Shown here: in pieces, positions 53,445-64,000 of the stretch
Layout of the letters: each line of letters begins with the position of its first letter
How positions within the stretch are numbered: position 1 is the first letter of the stretch
Origin: Sabellastarte sp. h YS-2021
Taxonomy: Eukaryota > Annelida > Polychaeta > Sabellida > Sabellidae
Reading direction: 5' to 3'
NCBI GenBank assembly: GCA_964017235.1
Contig: OZ024933.1
Coordinates: 55,782,255 to 55,846,254, forward strand
Length of the DNA: 64,000 nucleotides
The notes under the pieces: model-generated
Database searches by the model: none
Seen by the model: the letters and a program-made list of their open reading frames with translations, nothing else
Told to the model about the DNA's origin: nothing
Program-made: the position numbers and the translations under genes

Positions 53445-53662
53445 ATCTGGGTTTTAACATCGCTTTCAACACTGAAAAGGTCATATCACGAGAAGTAGTT
53501 TTATGGGCAGATGAAACCAGTACATACAATTGGTCAAGGTTCTGTATTGTAAACTTCCGACAGTCGGTAAGAAACTACCAATTTTCCCACATAAGGTCCA
53601 GGGTTTGAACCACAGAACTCAGGGGTGGGATGCAAACGTGTTACCACTGCGTCACAGTGGCC
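53445..53662 (-). mobile_element. tRNA-derived SINE, family 1, second subfamily
   Basis: Minus-strand copy with GTAGTTTTATGGGCAG and CCCACATAAGGTCCAGGG, marks of the second subfamily. The head ends GGCCACTGTGACGCAGTGG. The sequence is diverged and I see no clear duplication. Confidence 0.82.
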
Positions 53663-54149
53663 TTGTATGAATTTAGAAAGTTAGTTATGAAAACAAAATT
53701 TAAAAAAAACTACCCCCGTATCCATGAAGACACACATTGTCACACAATATTTTCTGTACTAAGGTAGTACATATGACAAACCCAATGGAATAGGGAACCC
53801 CCACCCCCACCCCCCAAATTTAACCGTCAATTATTTGAGCTCTGAAATGTTTTGTTAGACTTTGTACTCAGTCTGGTCCCTGATATATATATATATTGTG
53901 AAATATAGTGTTGAATCACTACATTGGCTTTAAGTTTTATGGACTTAATATCAGAAGTACCTGTTTTTGATACACTGGAGGTGTGATGTCACATGCAATA
54001 TTTGCCATAGGTGATCTGTTTCATAGTATATCTGACACATAACATTATATCTATAAAGCAGAGAATGCATAGCCAAGCTCATTATACCTACAATTCCATG
54101 TGTACCATTGAGTGTCACCTAAAAGCAAAATTAGGGATTTACTTTTAGT

Positions 54150-54280
54150 TCAGTAGCAAGGGTCATATTGGGACAGGCCCTCAGCATGACCACTTGTAGG
54201 AGTAGAACCTACACAACGGTGACAGTCTGTGATAAGGGACCAAACCTGCAAGAGACTAGCAACTAATGATCTCGAACATC
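54150..54280 (-). mobile_element. SINE-like repeat, family 2
   Basis: GGTCATATTGGGACAGGCCCTCAGCATGACC parallels GGTCATATTAGGAAAGGTTCTCAGCATTGCC of the copy at 54540-54675. Diverged. Confidence 0.6.
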
Positions 54281-54539
54281 ACACAGGGTACAATCTATGA
54301 GTATGTCATCTGATACATGTCACTATGTAATATGTGAGGAGAAGTTTTATTGTACTTTATTTTAAGCTGTTAAAATATAATAAATGCTGTATATCTACGT
54401 CTTGGAATCCATATGATATAACAATTACCTGAACAAGACAAACTATTTCAAAATTTAATTTTAAAAAACCATATTGGTATTTCATATGACATGATATCTT
54501 TTATGAAGGTCTACTGTTAACCATTAAATTCAAGGTTTT

Positions 54540-54675
54540 AAGTCCTGTTCAACAGCCAGGGTCATATTAGGAAAGGTTCTCAGCATTGCCGCTTGTGGTA
54601 GTCAAACCCACACTGAGGTAACATCCTTTGATTAAATGTTAAACTTGCTAACCACTAGGCCGCCGAGGACCTCTA
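54540..54675 (-). mobile_element. tRNA-derived SINE-like repeat, family 2
   Basis: Read on the minus strand it starts GGTCCTCGGCGGCCTAGTGG (A box-like) and has GTGGGTTTGACTACC (B box-like), followed by a body ending in AACCTTG. Distinct from family 1. Confidence 0.65.
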
Positions 54676-55798
54676 CTGTTAACCACTGACTTAAACTCAT
54701 TTTAATACTTCATTGACTGAAGGGGTATGGGTGTCATACCAAAATTCTGGCTTGGTCTTGTTAATCACAGGCTTTAAAATGTCGATAATAGGGATTTTCT
54801 GTCAAAGAACTGCTTTTATCCAGCTACAAGCATTCTTATATTGTAATCCTGTCTAACTGTTTATGTATGACTAAATCTGTTACACATCATAATCAAAATG
54901 CCTGCTATAAAACAACAATAAATACATCCCACCGGCGCTAGCTTTAGTATGGACCATTTCCCACTCTTGTCTGCCAAATGTCGTCTGATAGTAAAAGCAC
55001 ACCATAACAATCAGCAACAAGTGCTTGTAATAGGCGGTGGTGCTTTAATAGTTCAGTTTTTAATAAAGTGAGCTGTTAAGAAGTTTCTTGTAAATTAGTC
55101 TCTTTATTCAGCTTAGTTCATAAAGTCTGCTTTTGGAACTTTCTAGCTTGCTGTGATGTTGAGGCATTACATGTCTTTATGTAGGCTGAGCTGTGTAAAT
55201 GGTGTGATTTAACAGCATCTACCATGGCACTGAACCATTTCCAGGATTTATTCCTGTGACTTTGAAGGCATTTAAATCTAGGTTTGTCCCTTGTTTATTG
55301 CCCTGGTCTGTTTCTTCTCATAAATTTTTTTGTTTGCTTATTTGAAAAAGGGATTTATAAACGTTGCTGGCAATAAAATGGGAAGAATATTATAACATTT
55401 GTCTGTCTAATATTCTAAATAAAATAAGTAACAGGGTTATAGTAAGATGACACTGTAATTGTATTGCATTAAAATTAGTTAATTTGTGCCCCTGTCCTGA
55501 AGATAGACATAGAATTAAGTAATATGCACAGATTTTAAAATCCTCATTCACTTGTCTGAGGACTAGGGGTTAAGTTTGTTTATATATCTTACGGATAAAA
55601 AAGTGTATAACCTACACAATGTGTTGATATCGACGTTAAACCCAAATAAATCAAATTTAGTATTATTACTGTGTGGAACTATTTCCTATACCTGTGCAAG
55701 ATGCCTTGTTCGGTGATCTGAACCAAGATCCGCAATGCTCTAAAGTAACCACATACACTTTTATAGACCAATAAGCCATATATGGAGTTTGGTAAATC

Positions 55799-56070
55799 CT
55801 GGTGTAGTATTCAGTTCTTGCCCAAATCTTACCCTTAAGCTAGCTATAGTTGCATATAGTTGCCAAAGACTTTGCTAAGACCTTCTGTGAGTATTCAATT
55901 CTTACCCAAATCTTACCCTTAAGCTAGCTATAGTTGCATGCAGTTACCAATGACTTTACTAAGACCTTATGTGAGCATTCAGTTCTTACCAAAATTTTAC
56001 CCTTAAGCTATCTATAGCTGCATATAGTTGCAAAAGAGTTTGCTAAGACCTTCTGTGAATACGGCCCCAG
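55799..56070 (+). mobile_element. Fold-back-type element C, 3 x 84 bp tandem interior
   Basis: Three 84-bp units start at 55807, 55891 and 55975. Each begins G(T/C)ATTCA(G/A)TTCTT, contains ACCCTTAAGCTAGCTATAG and ends AAGACCTTCTGTGA. The outer ends are CTGGTGTAGTATTCAG and GTGAATACGGCCCCAG, an inverted pair of the same type as families A and B. So the terminal sequence itself recurs at each unit joint. Confidence 0.8.
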
Positions 56071-56904
56071 ATGTATCTCCATACTGCCCCCCTGTGCTAA
56101 CTTGTTACAACTGTACCATAAAATCCTTATTTGTGGTTGTTTTTATGTATAATAGCATGGATATTTATTATTGGTCGAAATCTGTACTGACACAAGGGCA
56201 CCATAAAATTTTAAAAAAAAATCTGTTACAACCATTTTAAGTGGTGATAATACAATTTCTACTAGATATCAGTGCCTCAATATGGCAAAATTTGCATGCG
56301 GAAATTACTGAATATATTTCATTTATTTTTGTCATCACTTCGCCTTCCTTGTTTGGTATGTAAAATTGTGCTGTGGTTTGTGCCGAATTGAGTTTTAATG
56401 CCAAGCAGTTAAATTCTCATTGAGGAAGATTGCTGCTGTAACCAGCTGACAATATTTTCCAATAATGTACCTCTTGGCCCATAATGTACAATATATATCA
56501 AACCACATCCTTCAAAAGGTATCAGAAATGCCAATGGTCATCTGAAGTATTACTTACGTAAGTCATCATGTTTTGGTTCATTTCACCAGTTTAGAGACAG
56601 CATTGACAAAGTGGCTAACAGGTTTGTTAGTTGATGATTTGACTCTCACCTCTGTGGCCTGGGGTTCAAACCAAGGTCATGACAACCTGTGGAAAGTACC
56701 CAGAGAGTGTGAAATGACAGTAGTTGTTCTACAGGGATAAAAGTTCATAGCATTGACCTTTGATCAGTCCATTATTTTTAAATCATAAAAATTAAAGTAA
56801 ATTTTACCCTCCATAGAAAATGTTTGTTTTCTAGCAAATTAGAAACAGGTCATTATATGACATATTTTAATGCCTTTTAATAACAGGGTCTCTTCTGTAA
56901 GTTT
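56071..56904. other. Non-coding stretch with a tRNA-like repeat
   Basis: 56615-56760 carries GTGGCTAACAGG and GGGGTTCAAACC 55 bases apart, a worn tRNA-like head; otherwise nothing recognised. Confidence 0.4.
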
Positions 56905-57141
56905 AATTTGACTTATTTGGGTTTAATCTTGTTTTAAACATTGTGAAGGTTATATCGCATAGGGTAGTGTTAAAGGTAGAGGAAACCAGTAGATACTACT
57001 AGCTCAACATTCTGCACTGTGAACTGACAGGCATCGGTAAGTAAATACTAACTTTCCAACATGGGGCTCTGGTCCAGGATTCAAACCACAGACCTAAGAG
57101 GTGGAAGCGAGTGTGTTAACCACTACACCACCGAAGCCCCC
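56905..57141 (-). mobile_element. tRNA-derived SINE, family 1, old copy
   Basis: Minus-strand copy, strongly diverged (TGGGTTTAATCTTGTTTTAAAC, AGAGGAAACCAGTAG), with the tRNA-like head GGGGGCTTCGGTGGTGTAGTGG and B box GGTTTGAATCC intact. Confidence 0.85.
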
Positions 57142-57300
57142 TTCTCTTCTGTAATATAATACGTAATACTGTTTAATTAAAATAATACATAACAATGTTT
57201 TAACAATACTGTTTAAATATAAAGACAGATCTGTGACATTGTGGCTCACAAGTCTGACAATTAAAAACTTCTGTGATATTAGGTTCAAGTCCAGCTGATA

Positions 57301-57516
57301 TTTTATTTATTGATTTATTTTGGGTTTTATGTCGTTTTCAACACTGTACAGGTTATATCATGACGGGTAGTTTTGTGGGCAGAAGAAACCAGTACATACA
57401 GTTGGTCAAGGTTCTGTACTATAAACTGCCGACTTTACCATATAAGGTCCGGGGTGTGAACCGCTGACCTCAGAGGTGGGAGGCGAGTGTGTTACCACTG
57501 CACCACAGTTGCCCCT
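57301..57516 (-). mobile_element. tRNA-derived SINE, family 1, second subfamily, with target-site duplication
   Basis: Minus-strand copy with the GTAGTTTTGTGGGCAG subfamily mark. Part of the middle (the region pairing with CAAGCAACTACCAGC) is missing. TCCAGCTGATA flanks it at 57290-57300 and 57517-57527. Confidence 0.9.
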
Positions 57517-57527
57517 TCCAGCTGATA

Positions 57528-60039
57528 ACAACATGCAGAGTTTACTGTTGACATGTCCTCATATAACCGTAGCTGTAGATTTTATTTGAATATTTTCTTT
57601 TTGTTTGAATAATTTATGCAGTGCAAATTTGATGCACTTATCCTTTAAGTACTATTTTTCCAAGGAATGGGATAGACCAGTTGCAAGAAAGGTATCATTT
57701 TTTGCCAAATACCCCAAAAATATATCAACTTTAACCAAAGTTTATATATCACTGAACAGTAAAGGTACAAATGTGTTTTAATATTTTCACAAAGTAGTTT
57801 TTGTCATTGATAAGGAGCATCACGCCACAGATAGGAAACTGAAAAATGAAACTTGCTGACAATTATTCCCAAAGGTTTGCTCAGTTTTATTTATGATAGT
57901 GAGAAGTTAATTGGCATTTTTATCTGTACACCAATATATTCTAAAGGTTGTATTTGATAGGTTACAGGAAAATGCTGTAGGGTGTAGTAATTTGTACAAT
58001 GTGTATACAAAAGTGTTTTTTTTCAGTCACAAGTAAATTAACAATATTAGAGCACAAAATTATTTATATGTAATACTTATTATTGAAGAATCATTTTTCC
58101 AAAGAAATGTGTATATAAATTTGTGTGTTTGTTGCACATTTTATTTCATTCATAATAATATTATTGCATAAAAATATAAATTCATTCCATTTTATTCGCA
58201 GATGTTTATGAAAAAGAGTAGTTAAAGAGTATAAAGATATTAAACGATCCATAATTTATTCCAATATATTCAAAAGCAGATCTTTTTAATCCTAGGTAAA
58301 CAGTTTCAGTAAAATATTTTGGTCCTATAACCTCACTGCAACTCAAATGTGTAGTTTTGTACCAACATCTATATATACTCCTAACAAATTAGTATCGATA
58401 CAATAAAACATCAATTGGTGAATTTATTTTCAATACTTTGTACATTATATTTAAAATAAAATGTTCCTTGCTTATAAATTCAAGGTTACAGTACAATAAC
58501 TAAATGCATTAAATCAATAATAACCTTCTGTTTTTAAGCTCTACTTACTATCAAAGCTACAGTATCTTACCTTAATGACTTACCTTAAATAAAGATATGG
58601 TTAATCCAACTATCCACATCACTAATACAGATGATATACTACTTTTCAGCTGTTTCTTTAAACCATGCAGTATCTGTCTGTCCAATATATCAAACCACTT
58701 TGTAACCTTCAGAAAAAAAACCAATTGAAATATCCATAATCTTACAGTTTGTATTCCTGAAATACACTACAAATCCACAATGATAAAGGCAAGTCTTTTG
58801 AACAAACTGTATACACAAAATTCTACTAAAATGATCTTAAAGCACATCTGTATCCTCTGGACATGTGCATTCCAAAACTGAGATGCAAACTTTTGATTTA
58901 ATATATCCAGAAAAAACAAACCCAGTGTATACCATTTCTCCCATAAGTGTTATGTGTCATTTGCTCGTTACGTCTACTCTGTGTCTACATTTTATCTGAG
59001 AGATATAACATCTGTCACATAAAATTCAGGACTGATATTATGTGAAAACACATCAAACATGTCGTTAAAATTCAGTCCCAGATCAGTAGAACTGCATTTT
59101 ATCAAGTTACCTCTCATATCCAATTGTTATGTCATGTGTTGTATTTGTGTGTGTTTTCTGTATTTTTATATCACAATAAACAGTGCACTTATAAAGGTAT
59201 AACTACATAGACAAACACATCACTATAATCATTTGGGCATAATATATAACAGCAGGATATAAAATTGCCTTTCTCATAAATAATGAAAAATGAATGTGTA
59301 CAGTTTACTTACTATTAAAAGCTTAAATTTATTATTTAATACTCTCATTTGCTATGCTGTTACTTATACACAAATATATTTCTTATCTAGTTGAGTTATT
59401 CCCCGTATTTTTTCCCTCTCCCCTCTAGCACTATTGAGTCATAATTGTTACTCCTTATCTAAGCTAGTACCCACAATCTCTAGCATCTAACACTCCATTG
59501 TTGGTACCACACACACATACACATCTTTTCCAAACCACGCCACACATATTCCAACAAACCTTTGCCACAAAATGGTAAAAACAAAACTTTGCTACAATGA
59601 TGTGTCTCCAAAACACACACAGCTCACAAAAATCGAGATTGACGCATTTTCTTGGGACAAAACTTGACATTTCTTTTTTCACTTTTGTTGAGTCTTTTAT
59701 TGTAACATTTAAGGCTCAATGTTTGCTGTTGAAACATATAAACATTGTTGCATTAAATAAAAGCTGAAGTGTTCATATTTTCCATTCTGTTGCAGGTTAT
59801 TTCCTTCTTTTAGAGCCTTCTCCAGCATTTCTTTGACACGAAGAAATAGCTTGAGTTTTTATGACACAGAAAATATTTAAAGAAAAAGAATGCATTGTAC
59901 TTGACCACAAGTGAAGTCTGAATTAGCAGCAACTCCAAAAGACAAGGTTATATTTACCGATTGTTCAATGAATCAATGGAACTTGGCTATAGGGCAAAAT
60001 AAAGGATGATACCATGGTCTCTTTTAGACGAATAGCTTC
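57528..60039. other. Long non-coding AT-rich stretch
   Basis: No exon, repeat family or RNA gene recognised. Confidence 0.45.
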
Positions 60040-60482
60040 TGCCCAATTGCAGTAGATTTCCATGAATACTGCGTCAAAGCAGGCACAGTCGCCTCTAAAA
60101 ACTGTGGTCTTTTGTGGTCTGGTGAATGTGCACAATTGGTTCATGATATCTGGCAAGGAGATTATGTTTTTGATTGTGTATGTTTGTCTGTCTGTGTTCT
60201 TCATTTTTGCTCCAAAATCATCAAACTCAAATCTTTCTGTTTTTATGTAGGTAGGACCTGGCCCAATTAAAATGTCTTTGAATTTTGGGAAAAATATTCA
60301 TCAATTTCTGGACCCAAACAAATTCTGAACTCTCAATAGTCCAACTTTCACTGAAGTTTTTAATGCTTAATGTTCATGCTATCCCATGATAAGGGCAAAA
60401 AATCAGTATTTGGATAAAATTACAATATTAGGTCACTCGCCCACCCTGGCGGAGGTATGCACTCTATGAATGCTTTCTAGTT
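60040..60482 (+). repeat. Family W repeat, diverged
   Basis: GGCAAGGAGATTATGTTTTTG and a TGTATGTTTGTCTGTCTGTG stretch begin it; it ends CCTGGCGGAGGTATGCACTC. The order matches the 28.3 kb array but only one worn unit is present. Confidence 0.65.
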
Positions 60483-60537
60483 TTTTATGGAGGCAATCAC
60501 TTTCTGTACAGGACCCAGAGACAGGAATGGTCTCAAA

Positions 60538-60780
60538 TCTGGGCTGGTATTCATAATAACTCTCAAACTTGATCTGAAACTCAAATATAATCCCTATACT
60601 TTAGGATTTAAACCTTTAACTTGATTCTAAATTCAACTTCAAGCTTGAGTTTGAGCATATACTTAGGTAGGATCTTACTTGAGAATACTAAATTAGAGTT
60701 TATAATTATGTCAGTTAGAAATAGAGACTTGTGAGTACCTTTGAGATTAAATTTGAGATTTTTATTAACATTACCCTGGG
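60538..60780. mobile_element. Fold-back-type element D
   Basis: The left end CTGGGCTGGTATTCATAATA with CTCTCAAA is matched, inverted, by TTTGAGATTTTTATTAACATTACCCTGGG at the right end, with several mismatches. The interior is rich in CTCAAA/TTTGAG and CTTGA words. About 240 bp, non-coding. Confidence 0.55.
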
Positions 60781-62148
60781 TTCTTGTTCTCTAAACTAAG
60801 ATCTGTCTGAGACTCCAGATTATTTTTCCCCCAAATAGGCATTCACTCCACGTCTGAAACTGAATTTGGGCTTAAGTGTTGTTTTAAATATAGTGAGAGC
60901 CTGGGTAGAAGTATTGAATGAGGGGGGGGGGGGGGGCAAGCAGGTGGCACATGATTAAACAACAGAATTGGCCAAATTGAGCCTTTATTAATATACACAA
61001 ACATACATATGAATGCTATAACATACAATTAATGCTAAAAGTTAGAATGTTAAAATTACTTGATAATAGGACATAAAGACCCCAATGTTTTGTTGTTAAA
61101 ATTACTTGACAATAGGACATAAAGACCCCAACATTGAAATTGATGCTAATAGCTTTAAAGTAAGACACAAGACTGGTAATGCAGTGTAGTGATAGTGAGG
61201 ACCCTGACCTGTGAGGTATGGGTGGAGCATGTGAATGCTACAGGGAGGAGGGAGCGTAAAAATGTTTTTCTATGTTATTTATTCAAAAGCAACATTTCAA
61301 GAGACGCACACAGGTGTGGAAGAGTGTTGAGGTAAACTTTAGGAGGGGAAAAGTGAGAAAAATTAACTTAATGTCACTTTGACACATGTAAGAAAGTTTA
61401 CACAGGAATAAAGAAAGGGTGCCTCGTACTTGACCCAGTGGTGAAAGGGGGAAGTTTAAGCAATTAACTAAGAGGAAGTTATGAAAGAAAGCAAGGCTTC
61501 AACTGAGAAGTGTTGACCCAGCAACTACAAACATAAAACTAGTTGGAGGTATGGACTTAATTCTAATTCTAATTGGACTTCTAAAGCGCTTAATCTCCCC
61601 ATACAAAGAGAACGCCAGACTTAACTTTCTCACCTTACCACAGTGGTTATTTTTGACAGCCTCTCCCAAGTTTGTGATAGATAAAAAATCTGAGGTGACT
61701 GTTTTTGTCTCAGGTTAAAGTTTAAAAAGTCTCACTGCAACTTGAGTGATGTTTATAGAGCGAATGTTTGATGTGAACATGAAACATACAAAAATCTAAT
61801 GAGAATGATAAAATCAGTACAAATATGTTAAGGAATTATGAGAAGTTACATGTTTTGAGAATCACTTTGGATTAAAATACCCACACTATTTTTACTTGAT
61901 TAATAACATTATATTATTAGGTAAGTCTTTTGTAACACATTTCTTCACCATTGTTTAAACATTGGCTTTTGCTATTTAGTACTTGTTAGGAAATAACTTA
62001 TTACAAATTATGATGCTTTTATTGTCACAACTTAAACTCTTTCTATTATTTCTATTTTTTACTTTTATAGCGCCTAATCTCTGCCAAGGCAGACTTTAAG
62101 GCGTAACACCAGAAACCAATTCAATAATCACCATTCCATAGATATAGC
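60781..62148. other. Non-coding stretch with G15 tract and a small tandem repeat
   Basis: A run of 15 G at 60922-60936. A 2 x 46 bp repeat starts at 61050 and 61096 (TTAAAATTACTTGA). No gene recognised. Confidence 0.5.
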
Positions 62149-62804
62149 CAGGTCATGTATTTACAAAGATTCTTAATTTTTTTTCTTAGAATTACTCCTA
62201 AGTCTAAAAATATGCTTAGCTAAGAATTGTCTTATTTTTAAAATAAAAACCTCTTCACAAAACAATTCTTGGAAAAGAACAATTCTAAGAATAGGAGTAA
62301 AAAGAAATGTGTTCACAGGTTAGAATTTTTCTAAGAATTAAGTGTAATTCTAAGAAAAATTCCAAGAATCTTTGTGACTACAAATTTTGGTATATGTGAA
62401 CAGAAATTTTTAAAGAATATAAAGAGGTTACTTCACTATAGTACACACAATGGGCAACTTAGTATGAACACTTTCTTCTGAATGTCAATTTGAGCTCAGT
62501 TGCTACAATACAAATCACCAAATTAACCATTTTTCTTAAGCATGTTCCAATCTTAAATTTAAAACAAATTCTTAGAAATTCTAAGAATAAGATTTTTGAG
62601 AATGACAAATTCTTATTCTTAGAAAATTTTAAGAAAAAAAAAATAAGAATAAAAATCATTGTTATAAAAATTCCAAGATTAAGTCAAATTCTAAGAATAA
62701 AACTTTAGTGAATAGGAAAATTCTTATTCTTAGAATTTTTCGAAGAAAAATGACAATTCCAAGAAAAATTCTAAGAATAAGAATCATTATAAATACAGGC
62801 CCAG
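62149..62804 (-). mobile_element. Fold-back DNA element, family B (copy B2)
   Basis: The ends are CAGGTCATGTATTTACAAAG and, inverted, CTGGGCCTGTATTTATAATG. Arms are built of TTCTTAGAATT words. The centre (about 62390-62550) aligns inverted with the centre of B1 over about 190 bases, clearly diverged. Nearly the same length as B1 (656 and 659 bp). Confidence 0.78.
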
Positions 62805-62929
62805 GTCAATATAACAGAGACGTCAGATAGTTTGTATGTTTCAATAGATATGGTCATATCAGGTTCTTAGGGCATTTTAAACTGTATTGTACTGTATATT
62901 TATACTAACTGTAATATCTTCTTTACTAC

Positions 62930-63180
62930 GGAATTGAAGGCACTATTTGACCCATAAAAAACTGCACAAGTACAGTCCAAAATCTCTAGTGATTACAAAT
63001 TCCCTAAACTGATAAAAAAACCCAGAGTCCTAGGGATGACCATTTATCAAAGTCCCTGTAGTTCTTAAGTCTGCCACTCAGTGACAGAGGGCCACTTTTT
63101 TAACTAGTCAGATAAACCACTATGTATCTGCCTGTGCCTAGGGTCCTCTGTGTTCCAAGGTGAATGTGTTACTTGCTGGA
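62930..63180 (+). repeat. Dispersed repeat, copy 2 of 2
   Basis: Matches 11931-12128 in order and orientation: TTTACTAC, CACTATTTGACCCAT, AGTGACAGAGGGCC, TAAACCACTATGTATCTG and TTACTTGCTGG. Confidence 0.65.
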
Positions 63181-64000
63181 CAACAGTACCAAACCTGTTA
63201 ACTACTGGCTAATGAAACTTCCCAGTAATATTTTTCAAACATAAACAAACCCAGTTGGCTGCTTGAGGCATAACAGGTGATCTTTGATTCCAGGTTGTGA
63301 AGTGAAAATTTGAACTCAAGGGAAACGTGTTAGTTGTTTAAAAGTGACTGGTGGTTTAGTCAGTGATGGTCCTTGATCATTTGTTTTTTTACTGAGTATT
63401 TGGTCTGTCACCTCAACTACATGTCTTGAGATTAGTAATGTTTTTTTCTTTTACTTTTACTCCAAGCATCTGTTTAGGATTGAGACATTGGTAAAATCAT
63501 GCTTCTAAATGCATCAATGAAAGCATGAATGTGTGAAATTGCTGCCAGTCAACGTAGTCATAGAAACTGACACCAATATTGGCAACAGACTGTTTATGCT
63601 GTCCATACCCACAAAATTGTTGGTAACTGTTGCAGTTGGAGTAACATCCGAGTGGAATAAGTTTCTCTTTGTAATTAAGTCACAAACAACCAGGCCTATT
63701 TAAAAATAAAATAAAGACTTACATTTTCAGACTGGAAGCAATAAAAATCTAGATATGTAAATCTGGATACAGTGTCAAAGCTGATAGGTTAGTTTGAAAA
63801 TAAACAAATGTATCTTGACACATACCAAAACGGAAGAATTGTTGGTCCAGAGAGAGTTACAATTCACTTTTGTAGTACTTTAGTTAACATCATTGCCACA
63901 GCTGTCAGCCATAATTTGGCCAATGTGGATACAAAATCCTTACTTGTGTTTGCTTTTAGGTGGATTTACTTTTGATTGAATTATACACGGACACAAGAGG
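63181..64000. other. Non-coding stretch to window end
   Basis: No gene or repeat family recognised. Confidence 0.4.

Larger units (their letters stand above)
53663..55798. other. Non-coding stretch with old tRNA-like repeats
   Basis: No gene recognised. Holds the two repeats listed below and a scrap at 55605-55660 like that at 35870. Confidence 0.4.

Overview
The window looks like nuclear DNA of an invertebrate animal, most likely a mollusc or another lophotrochozoan. It is AT-rich, has almost no long reading frames, and is crowded with tRNA-derived SINEs, fold-back DNA elements, a DIRS-type retrotransposon and a Harbinger-type DNA transposon. The only host gene I can support is one exon of an invertebrate TWiK-like two-pore potassium channel. 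The taxonomic call is inference from repeat content and gene style, not from a marker gene.

Layout. 1-9 kb: a cluster of fold-back elements whose ends read roughly CAGGGGCCG(A/G)TTTCAC or CAGGGCCTGTATTCAC and whose arms are built from short degenerate palindromes, plus two SINEs and an 80-nt near-perfect hairpin. 9-18 kb: mostly plain AT-rich DNA with two broken non-LTR retrotransposon tails, two SINEs, a perfect 231-bp tandem duplication and a 3 x 52 bp repeat. 18.4-24.6 kb: a DIRS element on the minus strand with terminal inverted repeats, internal complementary region, gag-like, reverse transcriptase/RNase H/methyltransferase-like and tyrosine recombinase segments, all broken by frameshifts. 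25-27 kb: three SINEs with target-site duplications. 27.2-30.1 kb: a region bounded by two inverted arrays of a CTGATGGGC motif, containing five ~145-bp units. 30-44 kb: mainly non-coding, with an orphan heat-shock-type promoter at 33.5 kb and a transposon with a SINE nested in it at 40.3-41.1 kb. 44.7-48.7 kb: a decayed Harbinger element with two convergent genes (MADF/Myb-like protein and DDE transposase) and a dense block of palindromic sub-terminal repeats at its left end. 48.7-53.4 kb: low in repeats and holds the potassium-channel exon (minus strand). 53.4-64 kb: SINEs, an 84-bp triplicated fold-back element, and a second inverted copy of the element at 3.7-4.35 kb.

How parts work together. 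In the DIRS element the tyrosine recombinase would integrate a circular copy, and the internal complementary region would restore the ends. In the Harbinger element the MADF/Myb-like protein is thought to partner the transposase at terminal repeats. Both elements are inactive here. Boundaries of most repeats were read by eye and should be taken as accurate to about 5-20 bases. Where I say that families are related, this rests on alignment by eye within the window.
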